Below are positions 14,409-23,175 of a stretch of 37,297 nt of DNA, one piece after another. The first letter of the stretch is position 1. Each line of letters opens with the position of its first letter. Both the position numbers and the translations under genes were made by a program. The notes under the pieces are model-generated. The model saw nothing but the letters and a program-made list of their open reading frames with translations. It did no database searches and was not told the origin of the DNA. Source of the DNA: JAAZMF01 sp036786445 (GTDB lineage Bacteria; Bacillota; Limnochordia; DTU087); contig DAIQRD010000007.1 in assembly GCA_036786445.1 (NCBI GenBank), forward strand, positions 1 through 37,297, given 5' to 3'.

Positions 14409-17350
14409 TCGCGTTGACAAGACCAACAAGCTTCCTGTGGGAAGCTCAGTGGATTTGGGGTAAAGCTGAGCCCAGAGAGAAAAACCGCTATCAGGTCTTT
14501 AGAAATACTTTTGCTCTGACAGATATTCCGGCGAGCACCCGACTTTACATAACAGCAGATAGCCGGTATGTACTCTACGTCAACGGAAACCGCATCGGCC
14601 AAGGGCCAGTCCGCAGCTGGCCCTTTGATCAGAAGTACGATGTATATGATATTACTTCACAGCTACGGATTGGAGAAAACACCGTGGCTGTACTCGTCCA
14701 CTATCTGGGAATATCAACTTTTCAATATATCAAGGGCCAGGGGGGTCTTCTCTGCCAGGTGAATAGTTGTGATGGTGATGGCCGTTCCACGCTCATCACC
14801 AAGACAGACGCGACTTGGCGAACACTTAGGCACCCCGGCTACGAGCAAAAAACCCCCCGGATTTGCTGTCAGCTAGGCTATGAAGAGCAGTTTGATGCCC
14901 GCAAAGATTTGAGACAGGGGGCTATCAGTTGGCAAGAACCAAGCTTTATCGATGACGATTGGGAAATCCCCACCATCATAGGACCGGTGGGAACGCATCC
15001 TTGGACCAGCCTATCTCGACGAGACATTCCCTTTCTTACAGAAGAGCCCGTGTATCCCAAAGATGTACTAGCTCTTCGCAAAATGAGGCCAGTCCCCTAT
15101 GCCTTTGCCATCGACATGTTACCCCTTTTCCGCCCGGCCAAAACAGATGCCAACCGAGAAAACCTGCAAGGTGCTCTGTTCATGACCATCAGATCACCCA
15201 TGGATTGTGTTATCACATGGCACAGATTTCAAGTATACGGCTGTGGTGGGCGTGTCCAGATCAATGGACAACCACTCCATTTCCATGATTCGTCGAAATG
15301 TACTATCCCCCTGAAAAGGGGAGAAAACCTAGCGGTCATTGACGTCACTGGTGAGTGGCACGATCTATTATTCACCTTTGCCGTGTCTAGTGATGTGCCT
15401 TTGCAGTTCGCTATGACCAATGAGATTGAACAATCCGCATCCAGCAGTTTCGGCTTTCTTCACGGGATAGACAATAGAGAACACCTAGTCCCCTTGCTCT
15501 GGGAGACTTCATCAGTGGAGGAGCTGATGGCTAATACTCTCCTTAGAGAATCGATGCAAGTGATCCCCAAGAGCGCTGTGATGGAAAGCATATTTGCCAA
15601 AACCACCCGAGGCAAAACAGTAGAACCAGGCTTGGTACGCATTGACGAACTGCAAAACCTCTGGGCAGGTAATTTGGGAGAAACAGTGGTCTACCCCACA
15701 GACGACGGATCAGATATTGAGATCCTGCTGGACTTTGGCAGAGAAATTGTTGGTTTTCTCGAGTTTCGAGTACATGCCCCCGAGGGTGTCACTTTGGATT
15801 GGAACTGCTTTGAAGGAATCCAAGGGGATCGCTGGTTGTTTACTGACGGGTTGAATAACACATTGCGATATGTAACCCGTCAAGGCGCCCAGTGTTTTCA
15901 TTCCCGTGAGCGGCGGGGCTTTCGTTACGCCCTCCTCACCATTCGGGATATGAAGGAGCCCCTGCGCTTAAGCGAAGTACGTTGCTTGCTCAACACCTAC
16001 CCTCTCCGAAATAGGGCCGAATTTCAATGTTCAGATTATCTGCTCAACTGCATCTGGGAGCTCGCTGGCTATACTAGTCGCCTATGCTCTGAAGACACAT
16101 ATGTCGATTGCCCCGCCTATGAACAGGCTTTCTGGGTAGGCGATGCCCGCAATGAGGCTCTGATCGATTATTACGTCAATGGTGACTATCGCTTGGCAAA
16201 GCGATGCCTTAAGCTAGTTGCCCAGTCCCTGGAGCGATCCCCCTTGCCCGAATCACAGGTACCCAGCGGATGGCAAAACATCTTGACAGCCTGGAGCATA
16301 CTATGGCTGCTAGCTTCGGTTGAACATTACACCTATACTGGTGATGGAGACTTTGCCCGAGACATCTACCCCACTGTCGCCAAAACCTGCCATACGTTTG
16401 TTCATGACTATATCAATGACGATGATCTGCTGGAGATAGACGCGTGGAACATGTTAGATTGGGCCCCCATGGATACGCCTAACCAAGGAGTTATCACCCA
16501 TCAGAATGCTTGGTTAGTCAGAGCCTTACGGGAAGTGGCTCAACTGGCCGAAGATCTTGATGTTACCACCGCCAAAGAAGATGTACCCCTATTTCGAGAG
16601 TATGCGGAGCGGATCAAGGCTGCCATCAATAGACATCTTTGGTCTGATGAGCAGAAGGCATTCGTCGATGCTCGCCACGCAGACGGTACATTGTCTTCTG
16701 TGGTCAGCCAGCAGACTAATACCGTGATCTATCTTTGTGATTGTGCCAGTGATGAACATCAATCATTTGTTGCCCAGTATGTGAAGGATGTTCCCGATGA
16801 CTGGGTCTCCATCGGCTCACCATTCATGATGTTCTTTAGCTTCGAAGCCCTAGTTAAGCAGGGGGATTTCCAGAAAATCGTGGATTGGACCCGCCACTAT
16901 TGGGGTCTCATGCTAGATGAGGGAGCTACTACGTGTTGGGAGACATTCCCGGGATTCCAGAAAGATCGCTGGACCCGCAGTCACTGCCACGCTTGGTCTA
17001 GCGCACCGGGCTACTTCCTCCCCGCCTACCAACTGGGTGTGCGCCCCATGGAGCCAGGCTTTAGCAGGGTTTTGATCCAGCCAGAGACAGTGGACTTGGC
17101 TTGGTGCCGGGGCATTGTCCCCAGTCCCCGGGGGGATATCTCCGTCCACTGGGAGCTAGGCAACGATTTCACCATATCAGTGGAACTGCCGCCAGAGGTA
17201 GAAGCATTGATCAAGTTGCCACCATATGTTCGAGATCCAAGATTCGTGACGGGTGAAGGCATAGTGAGCAAAGACGGTGATGGCCGGGGACAAGCTGTTG
17301 TTGGAGGTGGGCAAGCCGTAGTGATCTCCGCCTGTATCGACCAGCCTTAG
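14405..17350 (+). CDS. Alpha-L-rhamnosidase, GH78 type
   Basis: A 981-residue enzyme with no signal peptide, so it is cytoplasmic. The N-terminal half has beta-sandwich domains (WEAQWIWGKAE; YRVLYVNGNRIGQGP-like segment from residue about 55). The (alpha/alpha)6 catalytic domain has Asp568-Cys-Pro, Glu573 and Gly-Asp580, the D-(x4)-E-(x6)-D spacing of GH78 active sites. A second acid, Glu846 (ATTCWETF), and the C-terminal HCHAWSSAPGYFL complete the site. GH78 enzymes release terminal L-rhamnose from plant or microbial oligosaccharides. ATG 14405 overlaps the stop of an upstream ORF; TTG 14414, nine bases after GAGAGG, is an alternative start. Substrate would be oligosaccharides imported by the ABC system nearby. 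Confidence 0.85.
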   Translation: MIALTRPTSFLWEAQWIWGKAEPREKNRYQVFRNTFALTDIPASTRLYITADSRYVLYVNGNRIGQGPVRSWPFDQKYDVYDITSQLRIGENTVAVLVHYLGISTFQYIKGQGGLLCQVNSCDGDGRSTLITKTDATWRTLRHPGYEQKTPRICCQLGYEEQFDARKDLRQGAISWQEPSFIDDDWEIPTIIGPVGTHPWTSLSRRDIPFLTEEPVYPKDVLALRKMRPVPYAFAIDMLPLFRPAKTDANRENLQGALFMTIRSPMDCVITWHRFQVYGCGGRVQINGQPLHFHDSSKCTIPLKRGENLAVIDVTGEWHDLLFTFAVSSDVPLQFAMTNEIEQSASSSFGFLHGIDNREHLVPLLWETSSVEELMANTLLRESMQVIPKSAVMESIFAKTTRGKTVEPGLVRIDELQNLWAGNLGETVVYPTDDGSDIEILLDFGREIVGFLEFRVHAPEGVTLDWNCFEGIQGDRWLFTDGLNNTLRYVTRQGAQCFHSRERRGFRYALLTIRDMKEPLRLSEVRCLLNTYPLRNRAEFQCSDYLLNCIWELAGYTSRLCSEDTYVDCPAYEQAFWVGDARNEALIDYYVNGDYRLAKRCLKLVAQSLERSPLPESQVPSGWQNILTAWSILWLLASVEHYTYTGDGDFARDIYPTVAKTCHTFVHDYINDDDLLEIDAWNMLDWAPMDTPNQGVITHQNAWLVRALREVAQLAEDLDVTTAKEDVPLFREYAERIKAAINRHLWSDEQKAFVDARHADGTLSSVVSQQTNTVIYLCDCASDEHQSFVAQYVKDVPDDWVSIGSPFMMFFSFEALVKQGDFQKIVDWTRHYWGLMLDEGATTCWETFPGFQKDRWTRSHCHAWSSAPGYFLPAYQLGVRPMEPGFSRVLIQPETVDLAWCRGIVPSPRGDISVHWELGNDFTISVELPPEVEALIKLPPYVRDPRFVTGEGIVSKDGDGRGQAVVGGGQAVVISACIDQP

Positions 17351-17397
17351 GAGAAGTGACAGGGTAGGTTTTCATTTCACACAAGCAGAATTAATAA

Positions 17398-17434
17398 GCA
17401 GTGAAAGCCCCCTACTTCCGGGAGCTTGCACTGC
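17398..17434. terminator. Convergent hairpin between rhamnosidase and OsmC genes
   Basis: GCAGTGAAAGC (17398-17408) pairs with GCTTGCACTGC (17424-17434), 10 of 11 positions. On the minus strand it is followed by TTATTAATT, so it may end the OsmC transcript and block both directions. Confidence 0.5.
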
Positions 17435-17449
17435 CGCGCTATCGAGTAA

Positions 17450-17881
17450 TCAAGCTAAGGTGATTTTCACCGGTGTTGTGTGCTGAAGGTTATCACTAAC
17501 TGGGCATCTAGTTTCAATGGCGTCTAGCCATTTGGCCAGAGTCTCGTCATCGGCAATTGTATCTGCGCTGATCTTGACCCGTACCTCCTGATAGCCGGCC
17601 CGCTCCTGGGTAGGCTTACCCATGAATTTGGCTGGATCGAGATCACCTTCCAGATCGATGGTGAGCCCGTTGAGAGGCATATTCATCTCCTTGGCCACTA
17701 CGTGGCCCACAACATTTAGACAGCCGGCCAAAGCCCCCAATACATACTCCACGGGGTTGGGACCATGATCTGTTCCACCCATGTTTTTCGGTTCGTCAAT
17801 TACTATCTGAAAATCCCGAGCCTTAACCACAGTCTTTGTGGGATTTTCGCTACTGGCTTGCACTGCGAATTTCAGCTTCAT
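17450..17881 (-). CDS. OsmC/YhfA-family protein
   Basis: A 143-residue protein. ATG 17879-17881 follows GGAGGAG by eight bases; the open frame continues upstream without a site. The two family cysteines are Cys54 (GALAGCLNVVG) and Cys126 (ETRCPVSDNL), which in OsmC/Ohr enzymes reduce organic peroxides. The subgroup resembles small OsmC-like proteins of anaerobes, whose substrates are poorly known. It is a single-gene transcript that converges with the rhamnosidase and has no visible link to sugar use. Confidence 0.85.
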   Translation of the reverse strand: MKLKFAVQASSENPTKTVVKARDFQIVIDEPKNMGGTDHGPNPVEYVLGALAGCLNVVGHVVAKEMNMPLNGLTIDLEGDLDPAKFMGKPTQERAGYQEVRVKISADTIADDETLAKWLDAIETRCPVSDNLQHTTPVKITLA

Positions 17882-17959
17882 ATTCTCAACTCCTCCCAGT
17901 GTTGATTGGCAGATATAATGTTCCCTAGTAACTACAATTCCAAACAATCCGGGTTTTGA

Positions 17960-17987
17960 TTGACTTTGCAGACCACCGGGATATAAT
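17960..17987 (+). promoter_or_regulatory. Near-consensus sigma-A promoter
   Basis: TTGACT (17960-17965) and TATAAT (17982-17987) are 16 bp apart, 32 bp before the dehydrogenase start. It is the best promoter in the window. Confidence 0.75.
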
Positions 17988-18019
17988 GGGAGACAGAAAT
18001 AGGACTAAGGAGGAATTCA

Positions 18020-19093
18020 ATGGAAACCATTCGTGTTGGTGTCATTGGTGCCGGTGGTATAGCACAGCGATCTCATATTCCCGCTTATCTGAACACTCCT
18101 GGCGTAGAACTTGTGGCCATAGCCGATATCAATGAGAAGAAACTGACCTATGTAGCAGATAGATTCGGTATTCCCCGGAAGTACACAGACTACCATGAGC
18201 TCCTACAGCAGACCGATATCGATGCAGTCAGTGTCTGTACTCCCAACTACTTACACGTGCAGGTAAGTATCGATGCTCTCAAAGCTGGCAAACATGTGCT
18301 TTGCGAGAAGCCCGTGGCAGTCAAAGGGGCCGATGCCCAGGCCGCTATTGCAGCAGCCAAAGCCAGTGGCAAAATCTTTATGGGTGCTTTGTGCCAGCGC
18401 TTCAGTGCCTCTTCCCAGTTACTCAAGGGCCAGATCGAAGATGGGAAATTCGGTGAGATCTACTATGCAAAAGGTGGTTACATAAGACGGCGAGGTATCC
18501 CCGGTCTTGGTGGCTGGTTTACCACTAAAGCCAAATCCGGTGGTGGCTCTATGCTAGATATTGGAGTCCATGCCTTGGACCGCATGTACTGGCTCATGGG
18601 AGCCCCGGAACCAGTGGCTGTATCAGGTACCATTTTCCAGGCCTTTAAAGATGATGCCGTGGATGGTGGCTGGCCACCAATGGACACCAGGGTGGGAGAT
18701 GTATATCCCGGTATCAATGATGTGGAAGATCTAGCTTCTGGCTACGTGAAATTCGCCAACGGTGCTACCCTGCTTATTGAAGCTGGCTGGGCTAGCAACA
18801 GTGAGCCAGCCGCTTATACGCAGATCTTTGGCACTAAGGCCGGTGCCATCGATGATGCTCGGGGCTTGAAGATCTTCGGTGAAGACTCGGGCACCCTTTT
18901 GGATATCGAGCCTAAGATCGATACGCGCATCAACGTCTTTGAAGCTGAAATAGCACACTTCACTGATTGCATCCGCACCGGCAAGCAACCCTTGACTGTA
19001 CCCCAGGAGATTATCAATGTGGCCAAGATCATTGAAGCCATCTACAAATCATCGGAAAATGGCGGTAGACAGGTCCTAATCGCAGATCTATAG
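18020..19093 (+). CDS. Gfo/Idh/MocA family NAD(P)-dependent sugar dehydrogenase
   Basis: The 357-residue product starts at ATG 18020, seven bases after AAGGAGG. The Rossmann fold begins VGVIGAGGIAQRSHIPAY, and VCTPNYLHVQVSIDALKAGK is followed by the family signature CEKPVA with Lys97. The catalytic domain has GGGSMLDIGVHALD, with Asp180 and His184 in the proton-relay position. The family oxidises sugar, inositol or amino-sugar hydroxyls, often at C1, C2 or C3. It has its own promoter and terminator, so it is monocistronic. The substrate is likely a deoxysugar or disaccharide met by neighbouring enzymes, but this is inference. Confidence 0.9.
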   Translation: METIRVGVIGAGGIAQRSHIPAYLNTPGVELVAIADINEKKLTYVADRFGIPRKYTDYHELLQQTDIDAVSVCTPNYLHVQVSIDALKAGKHVLCEKPVAVKGADAQAAIAAAKASGKIFMGALCQRFSASSQLLKGQIEDGKFGEIYYAKGGYIRRRGIPGLGGWFTTKAKSGGGSMLDIGVHALDRMYWLMGAPEPVAVSGTIFQAFKDDAVDGGWPPMDTRVGDVYPGINDVEDLASGYVKFANGATLLIEAGWASNSEPAAYTQIFGTKAGAIDDARGLKIFGEDSGTLLDIEPKIDTRINVFEAEIAHFTDCIRTGKQPLTVPQEIINVAKIIEAIYKSSENGGRQVLIADL

Positions 19094-19117
19094 GGGAAAT
19101 GACAAGCATTGAGCGCA

Positions 19118-19158
19118 AACACTCGCCTAGCGGGGTACCCCGTTGGGCGAGTGTTGTT
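19118..19158 (+). terminator. Strong hairpin terminator after the Gfo/Idh/MocA gene
   Basis: AACACTCGCC (19118-19127) pairs with GGCGAGTGTT (19146-19155). An inner CGGGG/CCCCG stem is present, and GTT follows. It starts 24 bp after the stop codon. Confidence 0.7.
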
Positions 19159-19177
19159 AAGTAGGAGGAATAGCACT

Positions 19178-19243
19178 ATGCAGATCCTACGGGACGTATT
19201 TCAGGTAGGCGGCAGCCTCAATGGCATGCTGGCAGCGCTTAAC
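19178..19243 (+). pseudogene. N-terminal remnant, possibly of an MBL-fold hydrolase
   Basis: A good ribosome binding site (AGGAGG, 19163-19168) precedes ATG 19178, and the first codons give MQILRDVFQVGGSLNGM. This resembles the start of metallo-beta-lactamase-fold proteins (the pattern 'I-x-x-x-V-Y-Q-V-G-G-S-L-N-G'). After about 22 residues the sequence loses similarity, enters a palindrome and then runs into the opposite-strand binding-protein gene. It appears to be a truncated gene start. The match is short, so confidence is modest. Confidence 0.35.
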
Positions 19244-19248
19244 TGTGC

Positions 19249-19283
19249 AAGTCGGCGCTACGGCGAACGCCTAGCGCCGACTT
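19249..19283. repeat. Perfect 12-bp inverted repeat (hairpin) at the breakpoint of a gene remnant
   Basis: AAGTCGGCGCTA (19249-19260) and TAGCGCCGACTT (19272-19283) are perfect reverse complements, with a GGC/GCC inner pair. It lies between two convergent genes and could terminate the minus-strand transcript. It also marks where the MBL-like remnant stops matching, so it may be a dispersed palindromic element. Confidence 0.6.
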
Positions 19284-19336
19284 CCCATCATACACTTGAT
19301 GCTCCCCACTCCATACTTAATACTCAATACCCAATG

Positions 19337-21298
19337 CTACTCATCAAACCAGTACTGAGCTGGGTTTGTGATTGCTGGGTAGGACATAATCCAAGGATCG
19401 GTATATCCACCCAGGGGCAGATCCGAACCATCGGGAACATTCCTCATTTTGGTACTAAGGACCAAGGGCCGCGGAAATTGGGCTACACTGCCTATGAAGA
19501 AAGGTCCCTCTTCGATATGGATTCGAATCATCTGATGTACTAGCTCATCTCTCTTGTCTTCATCTGGCTCTACTTTCGCTATATCATAGATTTTTTGGAG
19601 TCGATCGACTGGTCCGCCAGGCTCTGGGGCCTCCCGTGGCGGAGTCCGATCACGGGGAGCCTTATCCAAGTCCATGGTAGCTTTGGCTGTGCCCTGAACT
19701 GAGTACCAAGCACCGTTCAGAGGTGCCCAGCGACTGAGATCAATGGGTACTGTCCATTGCGGGAACACCAAGAAGTTAGGGCCGTCACTCAGACCCCAGC
19801 TATCCCGGATATCGAATGTCGCCGTCTGATCCATCATGGTGATCTGAGATCCATCCATGGGATTCAGGATGGTCTTCAGACCCACTGCTTCCCAATCGGA
19901 TTTTGTCATTTCACTGGTCTGTGTATAGATTTTCTCTGCCCCGCTATCCATTTCAATCCGAAGTGTGAGAGCTTTGCCATTCGGCAAATCCCTCCAGCCA
20001 TCGCCATCTTTATCTACCACACCGATTGAGTCCAACATCGCTTGGGCTCCTTCGGGATCATATTCGACATACATGTCACGCCACTCTTCATATAGCGCCT
20101 TTCCTGTATCGGTACGATGGAATTCAATGGCATTGGGACTGAAGGTTCCAGTAGTGGGCTCGCCGGTGGTGTAGTGCACCATCTTATGAATGCGAGGGCG
20201 GTTCATGGCTAATGACAAAGCCCGCCGGAATTCCGGCATTCGATATAATATTTGCTTATCTGGATCCGGATGATTCCAGTTGGGATAGACGATGGGCCCT
20301 GTGCCAGATCCGCTATTCCACAGGTGAATCCGGTAACCAGCATTGGCTGCGTTTTTCTGGAACATTGCCAGATCCGACATGGCCACATAAGGTCGAAGTT
20401 GCATATGACCCTCGCCATTGAGTAGCCTCAGCTTAACCATTTCCATATTCTCTGCGTAGTTAACTTCAATGGTATCGATATAGGGTAGCTGGTTGCCCTC
20501 AGTATCTACTGCATAGTAGTAGGGATTTCTCTGCAGAATAAGCCTTCTGGCAGGCAGGTGCTCCACTGGCATCCATTCAGTCAGAACTGGACACTCTGGA
20601 CTGAACCACCATTCCATCTTTTCTTCGAAGATCTCGAAATTCTTGGCATCGGAATAGTCGGGGTGGAACTGTCTTAGGTAATGAGCCGGAACAATCAAAC
20701 GCTCTCCCTGACCAGCATTGGGCCACATGCAGAGTCGCTCTATGAGGAGAGGTGCAGGTTCCTTGTATGTGACCTGCAGAGTATATTCATCCAGTGCCTC
20801 GACTTTGGCTGTCTCACCGCCGGCTATGAAAATATCTGGTACCGGATCGGACATTTCGAGATTCAGAACCATATCGTTCCACCAGAACATGACATCATCG
20901 GTTGTAAGGGGATGCCCATCAGACCAGCGAACACCCTTACGGAGCTTGAACGTCCAGATGGTAGCTTCAGGATTGGCTTCCCAGCTTTCCACCCAGTTGG
21001 GCTCAATGCCCATACCATCATCAACCCAGCGAACTGGGGAATGACCATACATCAGCATACGGATGTATGACCAACTGCGGCTAGTGGTCCAGCGTACCCA
21101 AGTGCCACCATATTTGCCAACTTCTCTAAGGGGCTGAATCACTAGGGGATTTTCCGGTAAGCGCTCTTCAACTGGTGGCAATAGGCCAGCGTGCGTCTGC
21201 TCCTGCAACATCGGAGCCTCGTTGTAGGCCAGTGCGAATCCGCCAACTACCAAGAGAGTCACGAGCACCCCGGTAAGTACACAAAGTAATTTTCGCAT
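19337..21298 (-). CDS. Family-5 ABC transporter substrate-binding protein, lone copy
   Basis: A 653-residue secreted solute-binding protein (SBP_bac_5, the DppA/OppA cluster). ATG 21296-21298 follows AAAGGAG by seven bases. The signal peptide ends FALA-YNEAP with no lipobox cysteine. Typical segments are WTFKLRKGVRWSDGHPLTTDD (residues about 110-130) and YMPEFRRALSLAMNR-type motif (PEFRRALSLAMNR). It has the same length as the binding protein at 25.8 kb and is about three-quarters identical by eye. No permease or ATPase adjoins it, so it probably feeds the complete transporter downstream. Family-5 systems carry peptides, but in several sugar-degrading thermophiles they carry oligosaccharides. 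A possible -10 TATAAT lies at 21466-21471 on the minus strand without a clear -35. Confidence 0.9.
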   Translation of the reverse strand: MRKLLCVLTGVLVTLLVVGGFALAYNEAPMLQEQTHAGLLPPVEERLPENPLVIQPLREVGKYGGTWVRWTTSRSWSYIRMLMYGHSPVRWVDDGMGIEPNWVESWEANPEATIWTFKLRKGVRWSDGHPLTTDDVMFWWNDMVLNLEMSDPVPDIFIAGGETAKVEALDEYTLQVTYKEPAPLLIERLCMWPNAGQGERLIVPAHYLRQFHPDYSDAKNFEIFEEKMEWWFSPECPVLTEWMPVEHLPARRLILQRNPYYYAVDTEGNQLPYIDTIEVNYAENMEMVKLRLLNGEGHMQLRPYVAMSDLAMFQKNAANAGYRIHLWNSGSGTGPIVYPNWNHPDPDKQILYRMPEFRRALSLAMNRPRIHKMVHYTTGEPTTGTFSPNAIEFHRTDTGKALYEEWRDMYVEYDPEGAQAMLDSIGVVDKDGDGWRDLPNGKALTLRIEMDSGAEKIYTQTSEMTKSDWEAVGLKTILNPMDGSQITMMDQTATFDIRDSWGLSDGPNFLVFPQWTVPIDLSRWAPLNGAWYSVQGTAKATMDLDKAPRDRTPPREAPEPGGPVDRLQKIYDIAKVEPDEDKRDELVHQMIRIHIEEGPFFIGSVAQFPRPLVLSTKMRNVPDGSDLPLGGYTDPWIMSYPAITNPAQYWFDE

Positions 21299-21394
21299 GT
21301 TCTTGCTCCTTTCCAAGAGCTCCCTTTGAACGCTGCCATCCCATAAGCCGATTTCAAGCAACGAACCTCGTGCTTAACACGCTATTCTGACGTG

Positions 21395-21424
21395 CGAGTC
21401 CACCTCCCTTGCAAGTCGGACTCG
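21395..21424 (-). promoter_or_regulatory. Hairpin in the leader of the lone binding-protein gene
   Basis: CGAGTCC (21395-21401) and GGACTCG (21418-21424) form a perfect 7-bp inverted repeat. On the minus strand its loop contains GGGAGGT. It lies about 100 bases before the start codon and may be a regulatory leader structure or a chance hairpin. Confidence 0.3.
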
Positions 21425-21478
21425 TTGCTCTTACATAGGTCCATTCAAACACTTCCCTGCATAGGATTATATTCCTGC

Positions 21479-21880
21479 TTAGTGTGACTTCTCCGGGAAC
21501 TCCTTCCGGGAGACAAACCAACCCCTAGCCAGGGCGAGATAGATCAACCCCTGGCCCAGTGCAATACCCAAGGCATTCTGTAGGAGATCCCCCATCCTGC
21601 CGGAGCGGTAAGGCAAGAATAGCTGAGTAAACTCTATGAGCACGCCTAGAAGGAAGGACGTCAGCGGGACCAATAAGGGCCAGTGTTTGGGTTTGCTCGG
21701 CCGCCCAGCAAAATAGACCCAGGCCAGAATACTATGTACAGCAAAGCCAGCTATGTGGTGGAGTTTGAGCATCATACCAGCTCGCTGAATGGTGATGCCT
21801 ATGGGCGGGATGACAGCTAATATGAAAAGTGCAATACTGTATATGCTCAAGACTAAGAATCTTGTTGACATCGAATTCAC
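21479..21880 (-). CDS. VanZ-like membrane protein
   Basis: A 133-residue protein with four hydrophobic segments (roughly 8-25, 37-58, 68-85 and 103-120). Conserved VanZ positions are KLHHIAGFAVHSILAW in helix 2 and GVLIEFTQLFLPYRSGRMGD, then LLQNALGIALG, before helix 4. VanZ proteins lower susceptibility to teicoplanin in enterococci; most relatives have no known role. The start is GTG 21878-21880, which overlaps the upstream stop as GTGA. ATG 21869-21871, six bases after GGTGA, is an alternative. The overlap implies coupled translation with the URO-D-like gene. Confidence 0.8.
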   Translation of the reverse strand: MNSMSTRFLVLSIYSIALFILAVIPPIGITIQRAGMMLKLHHIAGFAVHSILAWVYFAGRPSKPKHWPLLVPLTSFLLGVLIEFTQLFLPYRSGRMGDLLQNALGIALGQGLIYLALARGWFVSRKEFPEKSH

Positions 21881-23016
21881 CGCGCACCAAACATTTGTTC
21901 TTTAAGGTCCAAATAGTAGAGATAATCCGCCGGGGTCACATTGGGTGGACAGCGATGATCGCAGAAGGGGATATACCCGCCCCGCTCCACCACCGGAACC
22001 AAGGTTTCCAGGTACGCCTTGATGGCAGCTTTCCCTTTGCCTAGTTCCAGCTTATCTACTCCCCCCATGATGCGCAGTTCCTGGCCGTATTCCGCCAGAA
22101 GCTCCCCGGGATGACTGCAGCTATTGACTTCATAGGGGAAGAGGCAGTTGATACCACCCTCCACTAGATACGGCAAGATAGGCCTTACGTCACCATCACA
22201 GTCAGTATACCAAAGCTCGATCCCATGGGCCTTTAGCTTGTTATTGATTCGCTTGTACCGGGGAGTAACCACGTGCTTGAAGAAGTCTACAGAGACAATA
22301 GGTCCATTCTTGAAACAGATATCCTCCCAACCCGAAGCAAAATCGAAGTCGATATGGGGCAGCACCTGATCCAGCCAATCTTCCACCAGGAGGCAACAAG
22401 TCTCCACCATGTCTTCCACCATGTCCGGGTAATCATATGTGGCATAGGCTAGGCCTTCAAAGGTCAGCATATTGCGGATGCGCCCGATCATGGAGCCGCA
22501 ATCCACACCCAAGGGATAGTCTCTATCCGAGGGATTGGCCTGCTTGAGGCCTTCTACATCGACAACGCGAGCCGGATCATCTCGGCGAAATCGCTCCTCT
22601 TTGACCCTTTCCCAATCATCAGGTGTGACTATTGAGGCTTTCATGTAATGGGGAATGGTGTCATGACCGTCCCTGGGCACTTCTGCCAGTATCCCATCTT
22701 CGTTGATCAGGATCTTGGTTGTCTCTGTCTCCTGAATAACCCTATGGGGAAAAGGTGGGCTCATCCAGACATTGCCACTAAGCACTTTGAAGGTGTCGAA
22801 ATTGAAGAATACATCGGCTTCGGCATTATTGGTGATGCCATTTTCCACGAAGATATCCCAGAGCTGGAAATTCTCATCCCAATATCCGAATTCCATATTG
22901 AAGCATCGATCTACCGACTTATAGAACATTTGATTGTTAAACCGCTCCCTATCAGTCATAGTCCCTTGCCATTTGGGTCTACATGGTTCAATTTCCCGCC
23001 TAGACACAAGGCTCAT
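21877..23016 (-). CDS. Uroporphyrinogen decarboxylase-fold (URO-D-like) protein
   Basis: A 379-residue (or 360 if it starts at MTDRERFN, ATG 22957-22959) cytosolic TIM-barrel protein. TDRERFNNQMFYKSVDRCFNMEFGYWDE is the usual N-terminal pattern of URO-D-like proteins, shown here by MTDRERFN and VDRCFNMEFGYWDE. Further marks are LPHIDFDFASGWEDI, a second strand IELWYTDCDGD, and IMGGVDKLELGKGK near the end. True HemE and corrinoid methyltransferases share this fold. This branch often sits in carbohydrate gene clusters with unknown function. Its start is uncertain: ATG 23016, GTG 23007 and ATG 22959 are all in frame with imperfect sites. Confidence 0.75.
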   Translation of the reverse strand: MSLVSRREIEPCRPKWQGTMTDRERFNNQMFYKSVDRCFNMEFGYWDENFQLWDIFVENGITNNAEADVFFNFDTFKVLSGNVWMSPPFPHRVIQETETTKILINEDGILAEVPRDGHDTIPHYMKASIVTPDDWERVKEERFRRDDPARVVDVEGLKQANPSDRDYPLGVDCGSMIGRIRNMLTFEGLAYATYDYPDMVEDMVETCCLLVEDWLDQVLPHIDFDFASGWEDICFKNGPIVSVDFFKHVVTPRYKRINNKLKAHGIELWYTDCDGDVRPILPYLVEGGINCLFPYEVNSCSHPGELLAEYGQELRIMGGVDKLELGKGKAAIKAYLETLVPVVERGGYIPFCDHRCPPNVTPADYLYYLDLKEQMFGAR

Positions 23017-23175
23017 CCCCTTTCAGAACCCTTTCAGATGCAGTATTGCTCAATCTACATATAGCTTCTACGTATTCCTGCATTTCCTTTGTGGCTCAAT
23101 AGACTAGCAGGACATTCAAGAAACCTGCATGATCTATTCCTTGAGCGAAGGTACCATTGAATCAGGCTATGTCTC

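Noticed and set aside
19109..19543. A 144-residue plus-strand frame
   Set aside because: Only its start at 19178 has a ribosome binding site and family-like residues; the rest is a palindrome and antisense to the binding-protein gene.
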